From Arenicola marina (taxonomy: Eukaryota; Annelida; Polychaeta; Arenicolidae): a DNA stretch of 64,000 nt. Each line of letters starts with the position of its first letter. The stretch's first letter is position 1. Below the pieces are notes generated by a model, which saw nothing but the letters and a program-made list of their open reading frames with translations, searched no databases and was not told the origin of the DNA. This document shows positions 1-10,861 of this stretch, piece by piece. The position numbers and the translations under genes are program-made. The stretch is taken from assembly GCA_964019135.1 (NCBI GenBank), contig OZ025261.1, forward strand, positions 35,020,820 to 35,084,819, in the 5' to 3' direction.

Positions 1-360
1 AAATCCCGTGACTCATAGCCCATTAACCCCAAATCCCATGAATCATATCCCATTAACCCTAAATCCCATGAACTATAGCCCGATAACCCTAAATCCCATG
101 ACTCACAGCCCATTAACCCTAAATCCCATGACTCATAGCCCACTAACCCTAAATCCCATGACTCATAGGCCATTAACCCTAAATCTCCTGACTCATAGCC
201 CATTAACCCTAAATCCCATGACTCATAGCCCATTAAACCCAAATCCCATGAATCATATCCCATTAACCCTAAATCCCATGACTCATATCCCATTAACCCT
301 AAATCCCATGACTCATAGCCCATTAACCCTAAATCCCATGACTCATAGGCCATTAACCCT
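1..360. repeat. 30-bp minisatellite with CCCTAA motifs, 12 copies
   Basis: Twelve near-identical 30-bp units fill the left edge and probably continue outside the window. Each unit contains TTAACCCTAAATCCCATG, which includes the telomere-like hexamer CCCTAA. The array has an open frame on the plus strand only because 30 is a multiple of three and the unit has no stop in that frame. I do not regard it as a gene. Confidence 0.95.
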
Positions 361-1016
361 ACACTTGACTCAATGAGGACTGATAGACCATCAACCCCCC
401 CCCCCTGCCCCCCTCCCTCCCTCCCTCCCCTCACCCACCCACGGTCCCTGGGACTGATTATATGTAAGACTTACTCTCTCCCGTAAATCTTCTGTACACT
501 GACCCCATGTATATTTGATGCATTGCATCTTGTCGACAATAGTATAACAAAGACGTCATTCAAGTTTCCAAATGGCACAACTATAATATTTATAATTGGA
601 TTCAGGTACAGTCATTATTCGGCTTGGTGCTCACAGTGCGCAGTGGATGGTCAGCCTTACTAGTATCTAACATCTCATTGTTATTCTTATGCCGTCTCTG
701 GGCTACACGCGTAGAATGTAATTGGCAGCTCGACAACAAACTTTTAGTTTAAAATGTATGCACTTGTATTGTTTAACTCGTTGACAGCTTACATCTTACA
801 GGACATCGGCTCCCCATGAATATGGTGTCTGCCTTTATGTGTGAGTCCTTCTGGCCTTATGTGTCTCTCGTCGCTGTTTCACCCCCCAAATTATTCTTAG
901 GCTCGGAGATTAGAAAGTAGGGATCAGGGATTCGCATTAGGGGTCATCGGTTAGGTATTAAGGGTCAGGGATTAGGACTAGGGTCAGATATTAGGGATTA
1001 GGGTTCAGATATTGTG
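361..1016. other. Poly-C/CCCT tract, then unassigned sequence
   Basis: A C-run and CCCT repeats occupy about 393-436. The rest is ordinary AT-leaning sequence with no coding signal. From about 880 it becomes rich in degenerate GGATTAGGG-like words that lead into the 62-bp array. Confidence 0.6.
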
Positions 1017-1397
1017 GATTGGGGTCAGGGATTAGGGATTAGGAGTCATTGGCTAGGTATTATGGGTCAGGCATTGAGGATTAGGGTCTGGGATTAGGGA
1101 TTAGGAGTCATTGGCTAGGTATTATGGGTCAGGCATTGAGGATTAGGGTCTGGGATTAGGGATTAGGAGTCATTGGCTAGGTATTATGGGTCAGGCATTG
1201 AGGATTAGGGTCTGGGATTAGGGATTAGGAGTCATTGGCTAGGTATTATGGGTCAGGCATTGAGGATTAGGGTCTGGGATTAGGGATTAGGAGTCATTGG
1301 CTAGGTATTATGGGTCAGGCATTGAGGATTAGGGTCTGGGATTAGGGATTAGGAGTCATTGGCTAGGTATTATGGGTCAGGCATTGAGGATTAGGGT
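1017..1397. repeat. 62-bp minisatellite with TTAGGG motifs, about 6 copies
   Basis: The period is exactly 62 bp, seen by following TTAGGGTCTGGGATTAGGG from 1081 to 1143 to 1205 and on. Each unit holds two TTAGGG hexamers. The central copies are almost identical, so the amplification is recent. Degenerate single copies lie on both sides. Confidence 0.93.
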
Positions 1398-1712
1398 GCA
1401 GGAACTCAGAGTTATGGGTCAGATATTAAGGATTGGTGTTGAAGGATCGGGAGTCAGGGATTGAAATGAGAGTTAGGAATTAAAGCCCATGAATGGGGTC
1501 AACAGCTTAAAGATAGGGGTTCGGTTTAAGGCCCACAGCGTGGCGCCACGTAGCGGGTGGAACAGCGATTAGGGACACATAAAGCCAGGAGGACACATAA
1601 GGCCTCAACATACGCGCCAGGTGAAATGAGCAGAATGCCCGGACGCCACGCTGATAGATCACGTGGTGCGCCATGTAATTGGCGACAGTGTGTTCATGCT
1701 ACTTGGCCGATC
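1398..1712. other. Unassigned spacer
   Basis: Degenerate GGGTCA/ATTAGG words run to about 1500. Ordinary sequence with no recognisable gene follows, up to the 81-bp array. Confidence 0.5.
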
Positions 1713-3865
1713 CGTGTTGTAGTAATAAAGCTACTGTTTACCGAGGCCAGTCGGTCAGACTCTCTCGGCCTGGTCTACTCGGGCAAGTACCTCCGTGTTA
1801 TAGTAATAAAGCTACTGTTTACCGAGGCCAGTCGGTCAGACCCTCTCGGCTCGTCTACTCGGGCAAGTACCTCCGTGTTATAGTAATAAAGCTACTGTTT
1901 ACCGAGGCCAGTCGGTCAGACCCTCTCGGCTCGTCTACTCGGGCAAGTACCTCCGTGTTATAGTAATAAAGCTACTGTTTACCGAGGCCAGTCGGTCAGG
2001 CTCTCTCGGCCTCGTCTACTCGGGCAAGTACCTCCGTGTTATAGTAATAAAGCTACTGTTTACCGAGGCCAGTCGGTCAGACTCTCTCGGCCTCGTCTAC
2101 TCGGGCAAGTACCTCCGTGTTATAGTAATAAAGCTACTGTTTACCGAGGCCAGTCGGTCAGACTCTCTCGGCCTCGTCTACTCGGGCAAGTACCTCCGTG
2201 TTATAGTAATAAAGCTACTGTTTACCGAGGCCAGTCGGTCAGACCCTCTCGGCTCGTCTACTCGGGCAAGTACCTCCGTGTTATAGTAATAAAGCTACTG
2301 TTTACCGAGGCCAGTCGGTCAGACCCTCTCGGCTCGTCTACTCGGGCAAGTACCTCCGTGTTATAGTAATAAAGCTACTGTTTACCGAGGCCAGTCGGTC
2401 AGACTCTCTCGGCCTCGTCTACTCGGGCAAGTACCTCCGTGTTATAGTAATAAAGCTACTGTTTACCGAGGCCAGTCGGTCAGACTCTCTCGGCCTCGTC
2501 TACTCGGGCAAGTACCTCCGTGTTATAGTAATAAAGCTACTGTTTACCGAGGCCAGTCGGTCAGACCCTCTCGGCTCGTCTACTCGGGCAAGTACCTCCG
2601 TGTTATAGTAATAAAGCTACTGTTTACCGAGGCCAGTCGGTCAGACTCTCTCGGCCTCGTCTACTCGGGCAAGTACCTCCGTGTTATAGTAATAAAGCTA
2701 CTGTTTACCGAGGCCAGTCGGTCAGACTCTCTCGGCCTGGTCTACTCGGGCAAGTACCTCCGTGTTATAGTAATAAAGCTACTTTTTACCGAGGCCAGTC
2801 GGTCAAACTCTCTCAGCCTTGTCTACTCGGGGAAGTACCTCCGTGTTATAGTAATAAAGCTACTGTTTACCGAGGCCAGTCGGTCAGACTCTCTCGGCCT
2901 CGTCTACTCCGGCAAGTACCTCCGTGTTATAGTAATAAAGCTACTGTTTACCGAGGCCAGTCGGTCAAACTCTCTCAGCCTCGTCTACTCGGGCAAGTAC
3001 CTCCGTGTTATAGTAATAAAGCTACTGTTTACCGAGGCCAGTCGGTCAGACTCTCTCGGCTCGTCTACTCGGGCAAGTACCTCCGTGTTATAGTAATAAA
3101 GCTACTGTTTACCGAGGCCAGTCGGTCAGACTCTCTCGGCCTCGTCTACTCGGGCAAGTACCTCCGTGTTATAGTAATAAAGCTACTTTTTACCGAGGCC
3201 AGTCGGTCAGACTCTCTCGGCCTCGTCTGCTCGGGCAAGTACCTCCGTGTTATCGTAATAAAGCTACTGTTTACCGAGGCCAGTCGGTCAGACTCTCTCG
3301 GCCTCGTCTGCTCGGGCAAGTACCTCCGTGTTATAGTAATAAAGCTACTGTTTACCGATGCCAGTCGGTCAGACTCTCTCGGCCTCGTCTACTCGGGCAA
3401 GTACCTCCGTGTTATAGTAATAAAGCTACTGTTTATCGAGGCCAGTCGGTCAGACTCTCTCGGCTTGACCGCTCCGTGTTATAGTAATAAAGCTACTGTT
3501 TACCGAGGCCAGTCGGTGAGTCTCTCTCGGCCTCGTCTACTCGGGCAAGTACCTCCGTGTTATAGTAATAAAGCTACTGTTTACCGAGGCCAGTCGGTCA
3601 GACTCTCTCGGCCTCGTCTACTCGGGCAAGTACCTCCGTGTTATAGTAATAAAGCTACTGTTTACCGAGGCCAGTCGGTCAGACTCTCTCGGCCTCGTCT
3701 AGTCGGGCAAGTACCTCCGTGTTATAGGAATAAAGCTACTGTTTATCGAGGCCAGTCGGTCAGACTCTCTCGGCTTGACCGCTCCGTGTTATAGTAATAA
3801 AGCTACTGTTTACCGAGGCCAGTCGGTGAGTCTCTCTCGGCCTCGTCTACTCGGGCAAGTACCTC
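1713..3865. repeat. 81-bp minisatellite, about 26 copies, AATAAA in every unit
   Basis: Units of 81 bp, with an 80-bp subtype that lost a base in CGGCCTCG, run head to tail. Each carries AGTAATAAAGCTACTG, so an AATAAA hexamer recurs every 81 bp on the plus strand. A block of about 310 bp marked by the rare variant CGGCTTGACCGCTCC occurs twice, at 3461 and 3771, showing amplification of multi-unit blocks. The short open frames inside are repeat artefacts. Confidence 0.95.
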
Positions 3866-4689
3866 GGACCGCCGCCATCGTGACGTCACGCATTGCAGTC
3901 ACGAGATGACAATCGTGATGAGAGAAGATGACAACATCGCGTGAGTAACGAGCTTACAGTGAGAACGAACGAGACCTGGGAGGTGGGGCGGTGGGGGGTG
4001 GGCCCGGTGTGAACTGAAGTGACCGGTTAATAATAGAGACACAAAGACAGAGAAGGGTCGGGGAAGGGAGGGGAGAGGGGGAGGAGAGGCAGAGACGTCA
4101 TGAGAGATAGAGGGGGAGGGAACCAGTTAATATGTGATTAATAGGGCAGGGGAGGCCCGGGGAGGGGAAGGGACGCGATAAGAGGGACAGCGGGGTAGGG
4201 AGGTGAGTCAATGACGCGGGCAAACCCGTTCACAGCGCATCCATCTGTGTGCAAATTACCCCTGACAACTATTTCTACGCCGATCTATGACGCATCTTAT
4301 TATTAATAATACCGCATTAAATGGACGGCAATTGGGCACAAGGCCATGTACCTAGTAGGCCCGCCTCAGAGCCAGTGATCAAAGCTCTTTGCACAAGACG
4401 CGAACACATCCGTCCGCCGGTTAGGAGTGCTGCGTCTCATCGAAGCCACAACGATCGTTGAATTCATGACAATATTGTGAACTTAATCAAGAGTATAAAT
4501 ATAACGCAGTACCGTAATTGTCAGACTGAAGACGTCATTATAATACATGGCCTTAATTATTGCTATATACTTCGCTTGTTAACCGAGTGTCATTTAACGA
4601 TACATGTTATAAGCGTTTAATCAGTCTCCCGAACTCGGCGTGTACACCGGCAGAGCCACAGATCAACAGGTCGTAGATTGCAACTTCGG
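3866..4689. other. Purine-rich stretch and unassigned sequence
   Basis: A G/A-rich low-complexity segment lies at about 3975-4205 (GGGGAGAGGGGGAGG-like). Unassigned AT-rich DNA follows. I see no exon or known element before the LINE relic. Confidence 0.5.
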
Positions 4690-5412
4690 GGTAGAAGGTC
4701 TCAATTTGGTATTGAAAGGTGCGAACAAAGCGTCAAGTCTAAGTTGTCTGTTTGAAAAGATAGGGTGGGACACACTAGCACAGAGACGGTGTGCACACAA
4801 ACTGACTCTATTTTATCAGATCGTAAACAGGAAATCGCCACCCTATCTATATGATTTCCTACCAACTGGTCGAGTACAGGGAGTCTACGCGCCACGATCA
4901 ACGATGAACTATCAAACCATATTAGGAAAAAAAAGGCATTATTCTAAATCTTTGAGGCTATACCGGCAACTATTAAGGACTGGAATATATTATACGAAGA
5001 CGTGAAACGGGCTGAAACTGTTCATATATTTAAACTATTACTCAAACACACGCATCCACAGAACTATATATACTACTACGGGAATAGAAGAGAAAACGTT
5101 CTAATTGCCAAAATTCGCATGGGGTGCAGTGGGTTAAATTGTGATCTTTGTCGCAATTTACATGTTAAAAATGATACTTTTGCCAATGTGGTTTCAAAGG
5201 TGAGAACGCGCTGCATTATTTCTTTCATTGTCCACTGTTGAAGGGAACATCGGGTGAATACAGTTGGTACAGTAGCTCCATTGAATTTACAAACTTTGAC
5301 GAGGGGTATAAGCGGGTCGCCACTTGAAAATGATGTTATTATGAAAGCTGTCCATAAATATATAAAAGAAACAAAAGGTTTGAAACTTGATCTCCATGTA
5401 TATGTAGGTTGA
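4690..5412 (+). pseudogene. LINE reverse transcriptase C-terminus (relic)
   Basis: This is the 3' end of a non-LTR retrotransposon polyprotein, broken into three reading frames. Frame one (from about 4690) reads the post-RT region with SLSCLFEKIGWDTLAQRR and HKLTLFYQIVNRKSPPYL. A shift near 4950 leads to AIPATIKDWNILYEDVKR and AKIRMGCSGLNCDLCRNL. A second shift near 5190 leads to GENALHYFFHCPLL, the terminal Cys/His motif, and then AVHKYIKET near 5350. The order and spacing match the C-terminus of the larger LINE at 34.9-39.1 kb, so both belong to one family. The RT catalytic motifs are absent, as expected for a 5'-truncated insertion. It is dead. Confidence 0.85.
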
Positions 5413-5930
5413 CTGTCTGTGTATTTTTCCTGCATCCCTGCCATCTCTCGAAATGTTTAGCTGTTTATAATATACACTAGAGGCATTATATTATTATAAA
5501 ATTATGTACTGTTTGGGTGGAGACACCTCTTGGAATTATGAAGACCAATATCAATAGCACACTTACAGTTCCAAAATAAATATCGTTTGTTTCCTATACC
5601 ACGTGTGTGATTTATTTTAATTATGTGAGGAGTGAGATGATTGAGTAGCATGACTAAGATAGCTTCAAGGGTGAGGACGGGGGCGGGGTGACCAGTTACT
5701 GAGGTCTCTGCCCGGACCTGCATTAGAACCGACGGAGTCTTGCTCAACCGGCAGTCAGAAGGTTGGCACCCTACACGCTGATCTACGGAGCCCCAGCCCC
5801 CCTCCCCCCCACCCCTCCCCACACACACCTACCAACCTTGCTCTCCTCAAATCAGCACATTATCATATTTGCTTAAAATGTATTTATTAAATTAAACTAA
5901 AAGTCTTAGTTAGTTAGTGTTAGTTAGTTT
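5413..5930. other. Unassigned; weak tRNA-SINE-like patch
   Basis: LINE 3' untranslated sequence may extend into this stretch. On the minus strand at about 5690-5795, TAGATCAGCGTGTAGG resembles a pol III A box and GGTTCTAATGC a worn B box. This could be an old tRNA-derived SINE, but the match is weak. Confidence 0.35.
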
Positions 5931-6276
5931 GTCTGTGGGACACGGCCTCACGCTGGCCAGTCTGTGGGACACGGCCTCACGCTGGCCAGCCGTTAGTCTG
6001 TGGGACACGGCCTTACGCTGGCCAGCCGTTAGTCTGTGGGACACGGCCTCACGCTGGCCAGCCGTTAGTCTGTGGGACACGGCCTCACGCTGGCCAGCCG
6101 TTAGTCTGTGGGATACGGCCTCACGCTGGCCAGTCGTTAGTCTGTGGGACACGGCCTCACGCTGGCCAGCCGTTAGTCTGTGGGACACGGCCTCACGCTG
6201 GCCAGCCGTTAGTCTGTGGGACACGGCCTCACGCTGGCCAGCCGTTAGTCTGTGGGACACGGCCTCACGCTGGCCA
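5931..6276. repeat. 36-bp minisatellite, left block, about 9.6 copies
   Basis: The unit begins GTCTGTGGGACACGGCCTCA and has a 36-bp period. It stops abruptly at TGGCCA (6271-6276), where LINE sequence begins. The same repeat resumes at 7703 after the LINE. Open frames on both strands are repeat artefacts. Confidence 0.95.
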
Positions 6277-7702
6277 TCATTCATCATCTGTATTAATGAT
6301 GTTACAGCTGCTAGTAAGCTTTTCAGATTCATCATTTATGCTGATGATACTAACTTATTCAGTACGTTAGGCCCAAGTGGTTATTATGACTCCCCCAATG
6401 ACCAAACGGACTTGTTAAATAATGAGTTGATAAACATTTCTACCTGGTTTAGAACAAATAAGTTGACATTAAACCCGAGTAAATGCTAATATATGGTGTT
6501 TCATACGCCACAAAAACCTGTAACAGTCCCAAACTAATTATGCATACTACACGATTAGAACGTGTAGAGGAATTTAATCTACCCGGCCTCACCATAACTC
6601 CAAGCTGGAAATGGCAATCACATATTGATAAAGTAGCTGGGGAGATATCAAACACTGTTGGCATTTTAAGGACCCTAAAATTCACTCTCCCACCAGAGGC
6701 TTTAAACATTATCTACAACCCATTACTAGTCCCACACCTCAACTATTGTATTGTTGCGTGTGGATATCAGTATGAAAGGCGACATGAATTACAACAGAAA
6801 GCTATACGTTTAGTAACGAGAAGTAGATACCATGCGCATACAGACCCCTTATGTAAGCAGCTTCGGTTATTGAAACTTCCCGATATTCACAGGTTAAACA
6901 TGTTAAAATTCTATCACAAACCTGAAAATTGTGGGCTTCTGTCTTACTTTTCGAACACGATATTCTATCGTACTGAAGACGCTCATACATACAATACCAG
7001 AAAGAAGCAAATGCTACACACCAACAGACACTATCACGACTTTGCAACCAAATGTATTAGATAGCATCACTAAACTAGTTAATACTAAGCCATCAAACAT
7101 TATTGATCAAATTCACACACATAGTCTTACTGGCTTTGGCTTCCTGTTAAGATATGTTAAGATATTTTGTCGAGCTATGGTATATCATGTGCAGAACCGA
7201 ACTGTTATGTATGTCAATTGGGTAATTAGTCAATCATGATTGGAAATGAACTGGTTATCTCAGTGGTTTTGTATAACTCATTTTATAATTAGTTTTATTA
7301 ATGTTCTAATAGTAACGAACCCAACGAATCCATTATCTGTGTAATTCATTGATAAGTATATTCCCGTTTCCTCTCACTTGCCAATTTTCAATTTGTTCAA
7401 TTTTCAATTTGTTAAAGCTTTTTTTATTCAAGCATTTTGTACCGGTGACATCAGTCCGCTTATCATATCCTTACCTTATTTTTGCCCGGTGTTCTTATTG
7501 TTATTATTAGTTTTTCTTTTATCTTGATGTTATTAAAAATCACATTCCCGTTGGTCAGGTAGCCCGGGTGACAGCGGCCCTATGGTCTTAGCCCGGGTTA
7601 ACCATCCTACATGTCGACGTTTTGTTGTTTGCATCCACCATTTACTGTTTTAATACTTGCACATTTAGGAACATAATTGAGCCTTGCATTTGGACTTGGA
7701 CT
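6277..7702 (+). mobile_element. 5'-truncated LINE inserted in the 36-bp array
   Basis: The insert starts inside the RT palm. Frame one reads ICINDVTAASK and FIIYADDTNLFST, that is RT motif C with the YADD catalytic signature, then LTLNPSKC and a stop near 6487. A second frame carries the thumb and C-terminal region (LPGLTITPSWKWQSHIDKVA, IYNPLLVPHLNYCIVACGY, KAIRLVTRSRYHAHTDPL). Further shifts near 6925 and 7040 break the rest. The last bases before the flanking minisatellite are TTTGGACTTGGACTTGG, a short hexamer tail as found in CR1/L2-type LINEs. TGGCCA flanks both ends (6271-6276 and 7703-7708), a possible short target duplication. The clade is CR1-like by impression only. Confidence 0.85.
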
Positions 7703-7793
7703 TGGCCAGCCGTTAGTCTGGGGGACACGGCCTCACGCTGACCAATCTGTGGGACAGGGCCTCACGCTGGCCAGTCGTTAGTCTGTGAGACAC
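7703..7793. repeat. 36-bp minisatellite, right block
   Basis: About 2.5 diverged units of the 5931-6276 repeat resume immediately downstream of the LINE. This identifies the LINE as an insertion into a pre-existing array. Confidence 0.9.
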
Positions 7794-8144
7794 TATTGTA
7801 TTTATTTAGCTGCGAGGCTTGAACATATTGGTAAGATATATTCCAGGGGTGGCTACAGCCACACTAACCTAACCTAGACGGTAAACACGTCTATTAAGTA
7901 AGGCACCATGGTTACCCCCCAGGGGAGCGGAAGACAGTGGGGCGGGAGTATGAGTGCGATACCGGCACCCACGATGGAGGACCGGAGGGTGAGAGGACCG
8001 CTGCGCTTGAGGGGGTGCGAGCAATTATTTGTGATTCTTTTGTGAAGAACCAAATTGACGTGGCGACGGAACAGTTCAGCGCTATTCGAATTTGCCATAA
8101 CCAGAATTGTTGAACAGGCTTAGAAGGAGACATTTTCTGCCTAT
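7794..8144. other. Unassigned flank of the left LTR-like repeat
   Basis: No intact gene is visible. CATTTTCT just before 8145 also occurs just before the second LTR-like copy at 14163. This could mean that internal element sequence precedes both copies, or it could be chance. Confidence 0.4.
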
Positions 8145-8492
8145 TGTTACGCGTGCAATCACGCACTGATTCAACTAAGCCAACCTCGGTGTCATCACAC
8201 ACAATAAGCCGCACATAAACACTAAGACCGTGCAACAATACAGCGGTTGGCAGAGCACCTGCAACCGCTAAACACCACAACAGATAACAAAGTGTCACAT
8301 GTACTTATAGTGTAAACAGTCTAATAACACACGGATTACCGCATGACACTTGCCAACACAAGTCTACGCCAAAATACAATTCACACATGTTAATTCCCGG
8401 CCGCTGGTACCCGCGGCCAAACAACTACTACGAGGGTAGAAATAACATGTTGGCACTAACCGCCCGAACCCACCATGGGCCACACTGGGTGG

Positions 8493-8535
8493 CGATTGAC
8501 CAATAACAGCAACGGCATTTGCTATTGGTCAATCG
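8493..8535. promoter_or_regulatory. CCAAT-containing 13-bp inverted repeat
   Basis: CGATTGACCAATA and its exact reverse complement TATTGGTCAATCG are separated by 17 bases. Both arms carry CCAAT (NF-Y-type) motifs. The palindrome lies about 17 bp upstream of the TATA-like box and is perfectly kept in the second copy, so it is probably part of the LTR promoter. Confidence 0.6.
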
Positions 8536-8551
8536 TCGGGAATTAAGTTAG

Positions 8552-8560
8552 TATAAATAA
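8552..8560 (+). promoter_or_regulatory. TATA-like box of LTR copy 1
   Basis: TATAAATAA lies a short distance downstream of the CCAAT palindrome. The equivalent site in copy 2 (about 14571) reads GATAAATAA, so the first T is changed there. Confidence 0.5.
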
Positions 8561-8695
8561 ATGTGGAAGGCGAGCCTGGGGGAGGAGCTCAAGCCGACCA
8601 TGGACACCCCAACTACGAGAACGGGACACCTCTCTCAAGGTTGGTTTTACTTGTTATGTAAGCATCATATTGCTATATTGTACTCGTCCGTGTCC

Positions 8696-8696
<1 letters not shown>

Positions 8697-8740
<44 letters not shown>

Positions 8741-8767
8741 ATAATTATAATTATTATTATAATTATA

Positions 8768-8820
<53 letters not shown>
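8697..8820. repeat. TTA microsatellite in LTR copy 1
   Basis: An almost pure TTA trinucleotide run with a few AATTATAA interruptions. It explains the poly-isoleucine open frame. The copy-2 tract (about 14728-14876) is longer. Confidence 0.95.
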
Positions 8821-8961
8821 CACCATTAAAACCCGTCGATATTATTATACACTCTCGTCAGAGTTGGTTTATAGAACCTGCACAGGTCGAATCGGTATCC
8901 TCCCGCCAAGCGAGTTTCCCCTACGTTTGTGTCAAGTTAAGCGAGAAGAGCAAGCCTAACA

Positions 8962-9589
8962 CTGGTGGAGTTATCTTGATCTCTGTCGTATATTGCGACT
9001 AAGACGGTTCTTAGTATTGTAGACCTATGCTTGCGGTTCCATCAACCATACTCGGCCAAACAGTCAAAGACACCAGCTCGACCCTAGCTTATGTCGAAGC
9101 CAAATGCACGTCACAATCTTCGCACACAGCGCAACGCTAATTCGCCCGCTCCTCTGTCCGAAAACACACGTCAAATAATGTCTCCGCCCGGCTCCAACAC
9201 TATCCAGATTCAGATTCAGATTCAAAATCATTTATTCGTCAAAGCGATAATATTTAATACATAGATGATCATAGATGAAAGATAAACATCCCTAGCGACT
9301 TCGACCAGATCCGCAACGGAATCACTAACCTAGACCAAAAACTGAGCATCCAGCAACAGCCGATTCCGTCTACGAGCCCATCCACGATCTCACCCGACGC
9401 ATGCTACTCAGGTGATCACGGTATGCGAATCCAGGTGACCTTCGCCGACAAAACCCACAAATGGCTCCCAATCACATGCCTAAACGAAGCCGCGAGGCAC
9501 ATGTTTTACAGAAAACAACTCCAAATACAGAACGTTCCAAACTTACGTTCACGACCGTAAGAACAACCCCACGAAAACCTTTAGCCCTT
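8962..9589. other. Putative internal region start; LINE-type tail relic
   Basis: No gag or pol homology is visible. At 9202-9235, CAGATTCAGATTCAGATTCA followed by AAAATCATTTATTCG reads on the minus strand as an AATAAA signal plus a GAATCT tail. That is the usual 3' end of a CR1/L2-like LINE or a dependent SINE. Confidence 0.45.
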
Positions 9590-10374
9590 CACATCATGAG
9601 CTATCCTACACTACTACACATCATGAGCTATCCTACACTACTACACATCATGAGCTATCCTACACTACTACACATCATGAGCTATCCTACACTACTACAC
9701 ATCATGAGTTATCCTACACTACTACACATCATGAGCTATCCTACACTACTACACATCATGAGTTATCCTACACTACTACACATCATGAGATATCCTACAC
9801 TACTACACATCATGAGATATCCTACACTACTACACATCATGAGATATCCTACACTATTACACATCATGAGTTATCCTACACTACTACACATCATGAGATA
9901 TCCTACACTACTACACATCATGAGCTATCCTACACTACTACACATCATGAGTTATCCTACACTACTACACATCATGAGTTATCCTACACTACTACACATC
10001 ATGAGCTATCCTACACTACTACACATCATGAGCTATCCTACACTACTACACATCATGAGTTATCCTACACTACTACACATCATGAGATATCCTACACTAC
10101 TACACATCATGAGCTATCCTACACTACTACACATCATGAGATATCCTACACTACTACACATCATGAGATATCCTACACTACTACACATCATGAGCTATCC
10201 TACACTACTACACATCATGAGCTATCCTACACTACTACACATCATGAGCTATCCTACACTACACGATCCTTACATCATGAGCTATCCTACACTACACGAT
10301 CCTTACATCATGAGCTATCCTACACTACACGATCCTTACATCATGAGCTATCCTACACTACACGATCCTTCCCA
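9590..10374. repeat. 27-bp array that switches to a 33-bp unit
   Basis: About 25 copies of a 27-bp unit (CACATCATGAGCTATCCTAC plus CTACTA) are followed from about 10258 by roughly four copies in which CACGATCCT replaces the spacer, giving 33 bp. Both lengths are multiples of three, so a 357-codon frame stays open. The peptide is a pure nonapeptide repeat with no other protein signal. Confidence 0.95.
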
Positions 10375-10827
10375 GTTTTATTTCTCTTTAAAATCACTAC
10401 TAGCTCCTACAAACGGGTTTACTGTCAATCGTCTGTCAAACGAACTCACGCACCGTGCCTTCTTACTTTCACTAGTCGGATCGCCAGTTGAATTATTTTT
10501 TTTTGCTACAATGCAGCTTGCTTTAGTTAGCTGACTGCCTGTAGCACGGTCGTCACCGGCAGGCACCGCCGGTTCGACCTAAGAGTTACATGACATATGA
10601 TTCATATATGAACCACAATGATAGAGCTAAAATACTACATTTAGACATTATCCGAAATAATAACAATCCAACCGATGACCCGACACGACCTCGCACCCTC
10701 TTCCACAGCGTGAACAAAACAAATTCGCTCAACCCCCGTCCACATATTGTTGCATCATGCCTAACACTGACACCTCCATTGTATATTTAGTGTAAAAACA
10801 ACGGCTCCAAACTTGCCGCGATGTCAG

Positions 10828-10830
<3 letters not shown>
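10375..10830. other. Unassigned spacer
   Basis: I see no exon, known element or tandem repeat between the 27/33-bp array and the LINE tail at 10831. Confidence 0.5.

Positions 10831-10861
<31 letters not shown>

Larger units (their letters stand above)
8145..8961 (+). mobile_element. LTR-like repeat, copy 1
   Basis: This 817-bp sequence starts TGTTA and ends TAACA, the inverted ends typical of retroelement LTRs. A near-identical copy lies at 14163-15018 in the same orientation. Inside are a 13-bp perfect inverted repeat (8493-8535), a TATA-like box (8552-8560) and a long TTA microsatellite (about 8697-8820). Directly after it, TGGTGGAGTTATCTTGAT at 8963 could be a tRNA primer-binding site, since it starts TGG one base from the LTR end. 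This suggests a 5' LTR. The open frame through it is only the TTA tract read as poly-Ile. Confidence 0.75.

Noticed and set aside
8561..8959. Poly-isoleucine protein (also 14582-15016)
   Set aside because: It is the TTA microsatellite inside the LTR-like repeat.
9461..10534. 357-codon frame with a nonapeptide repeat
   Set aside because: Unit lengths of 27 and 33 bp keep the frame open by arithmetic. Flanking residues show no domain or signal peptide.
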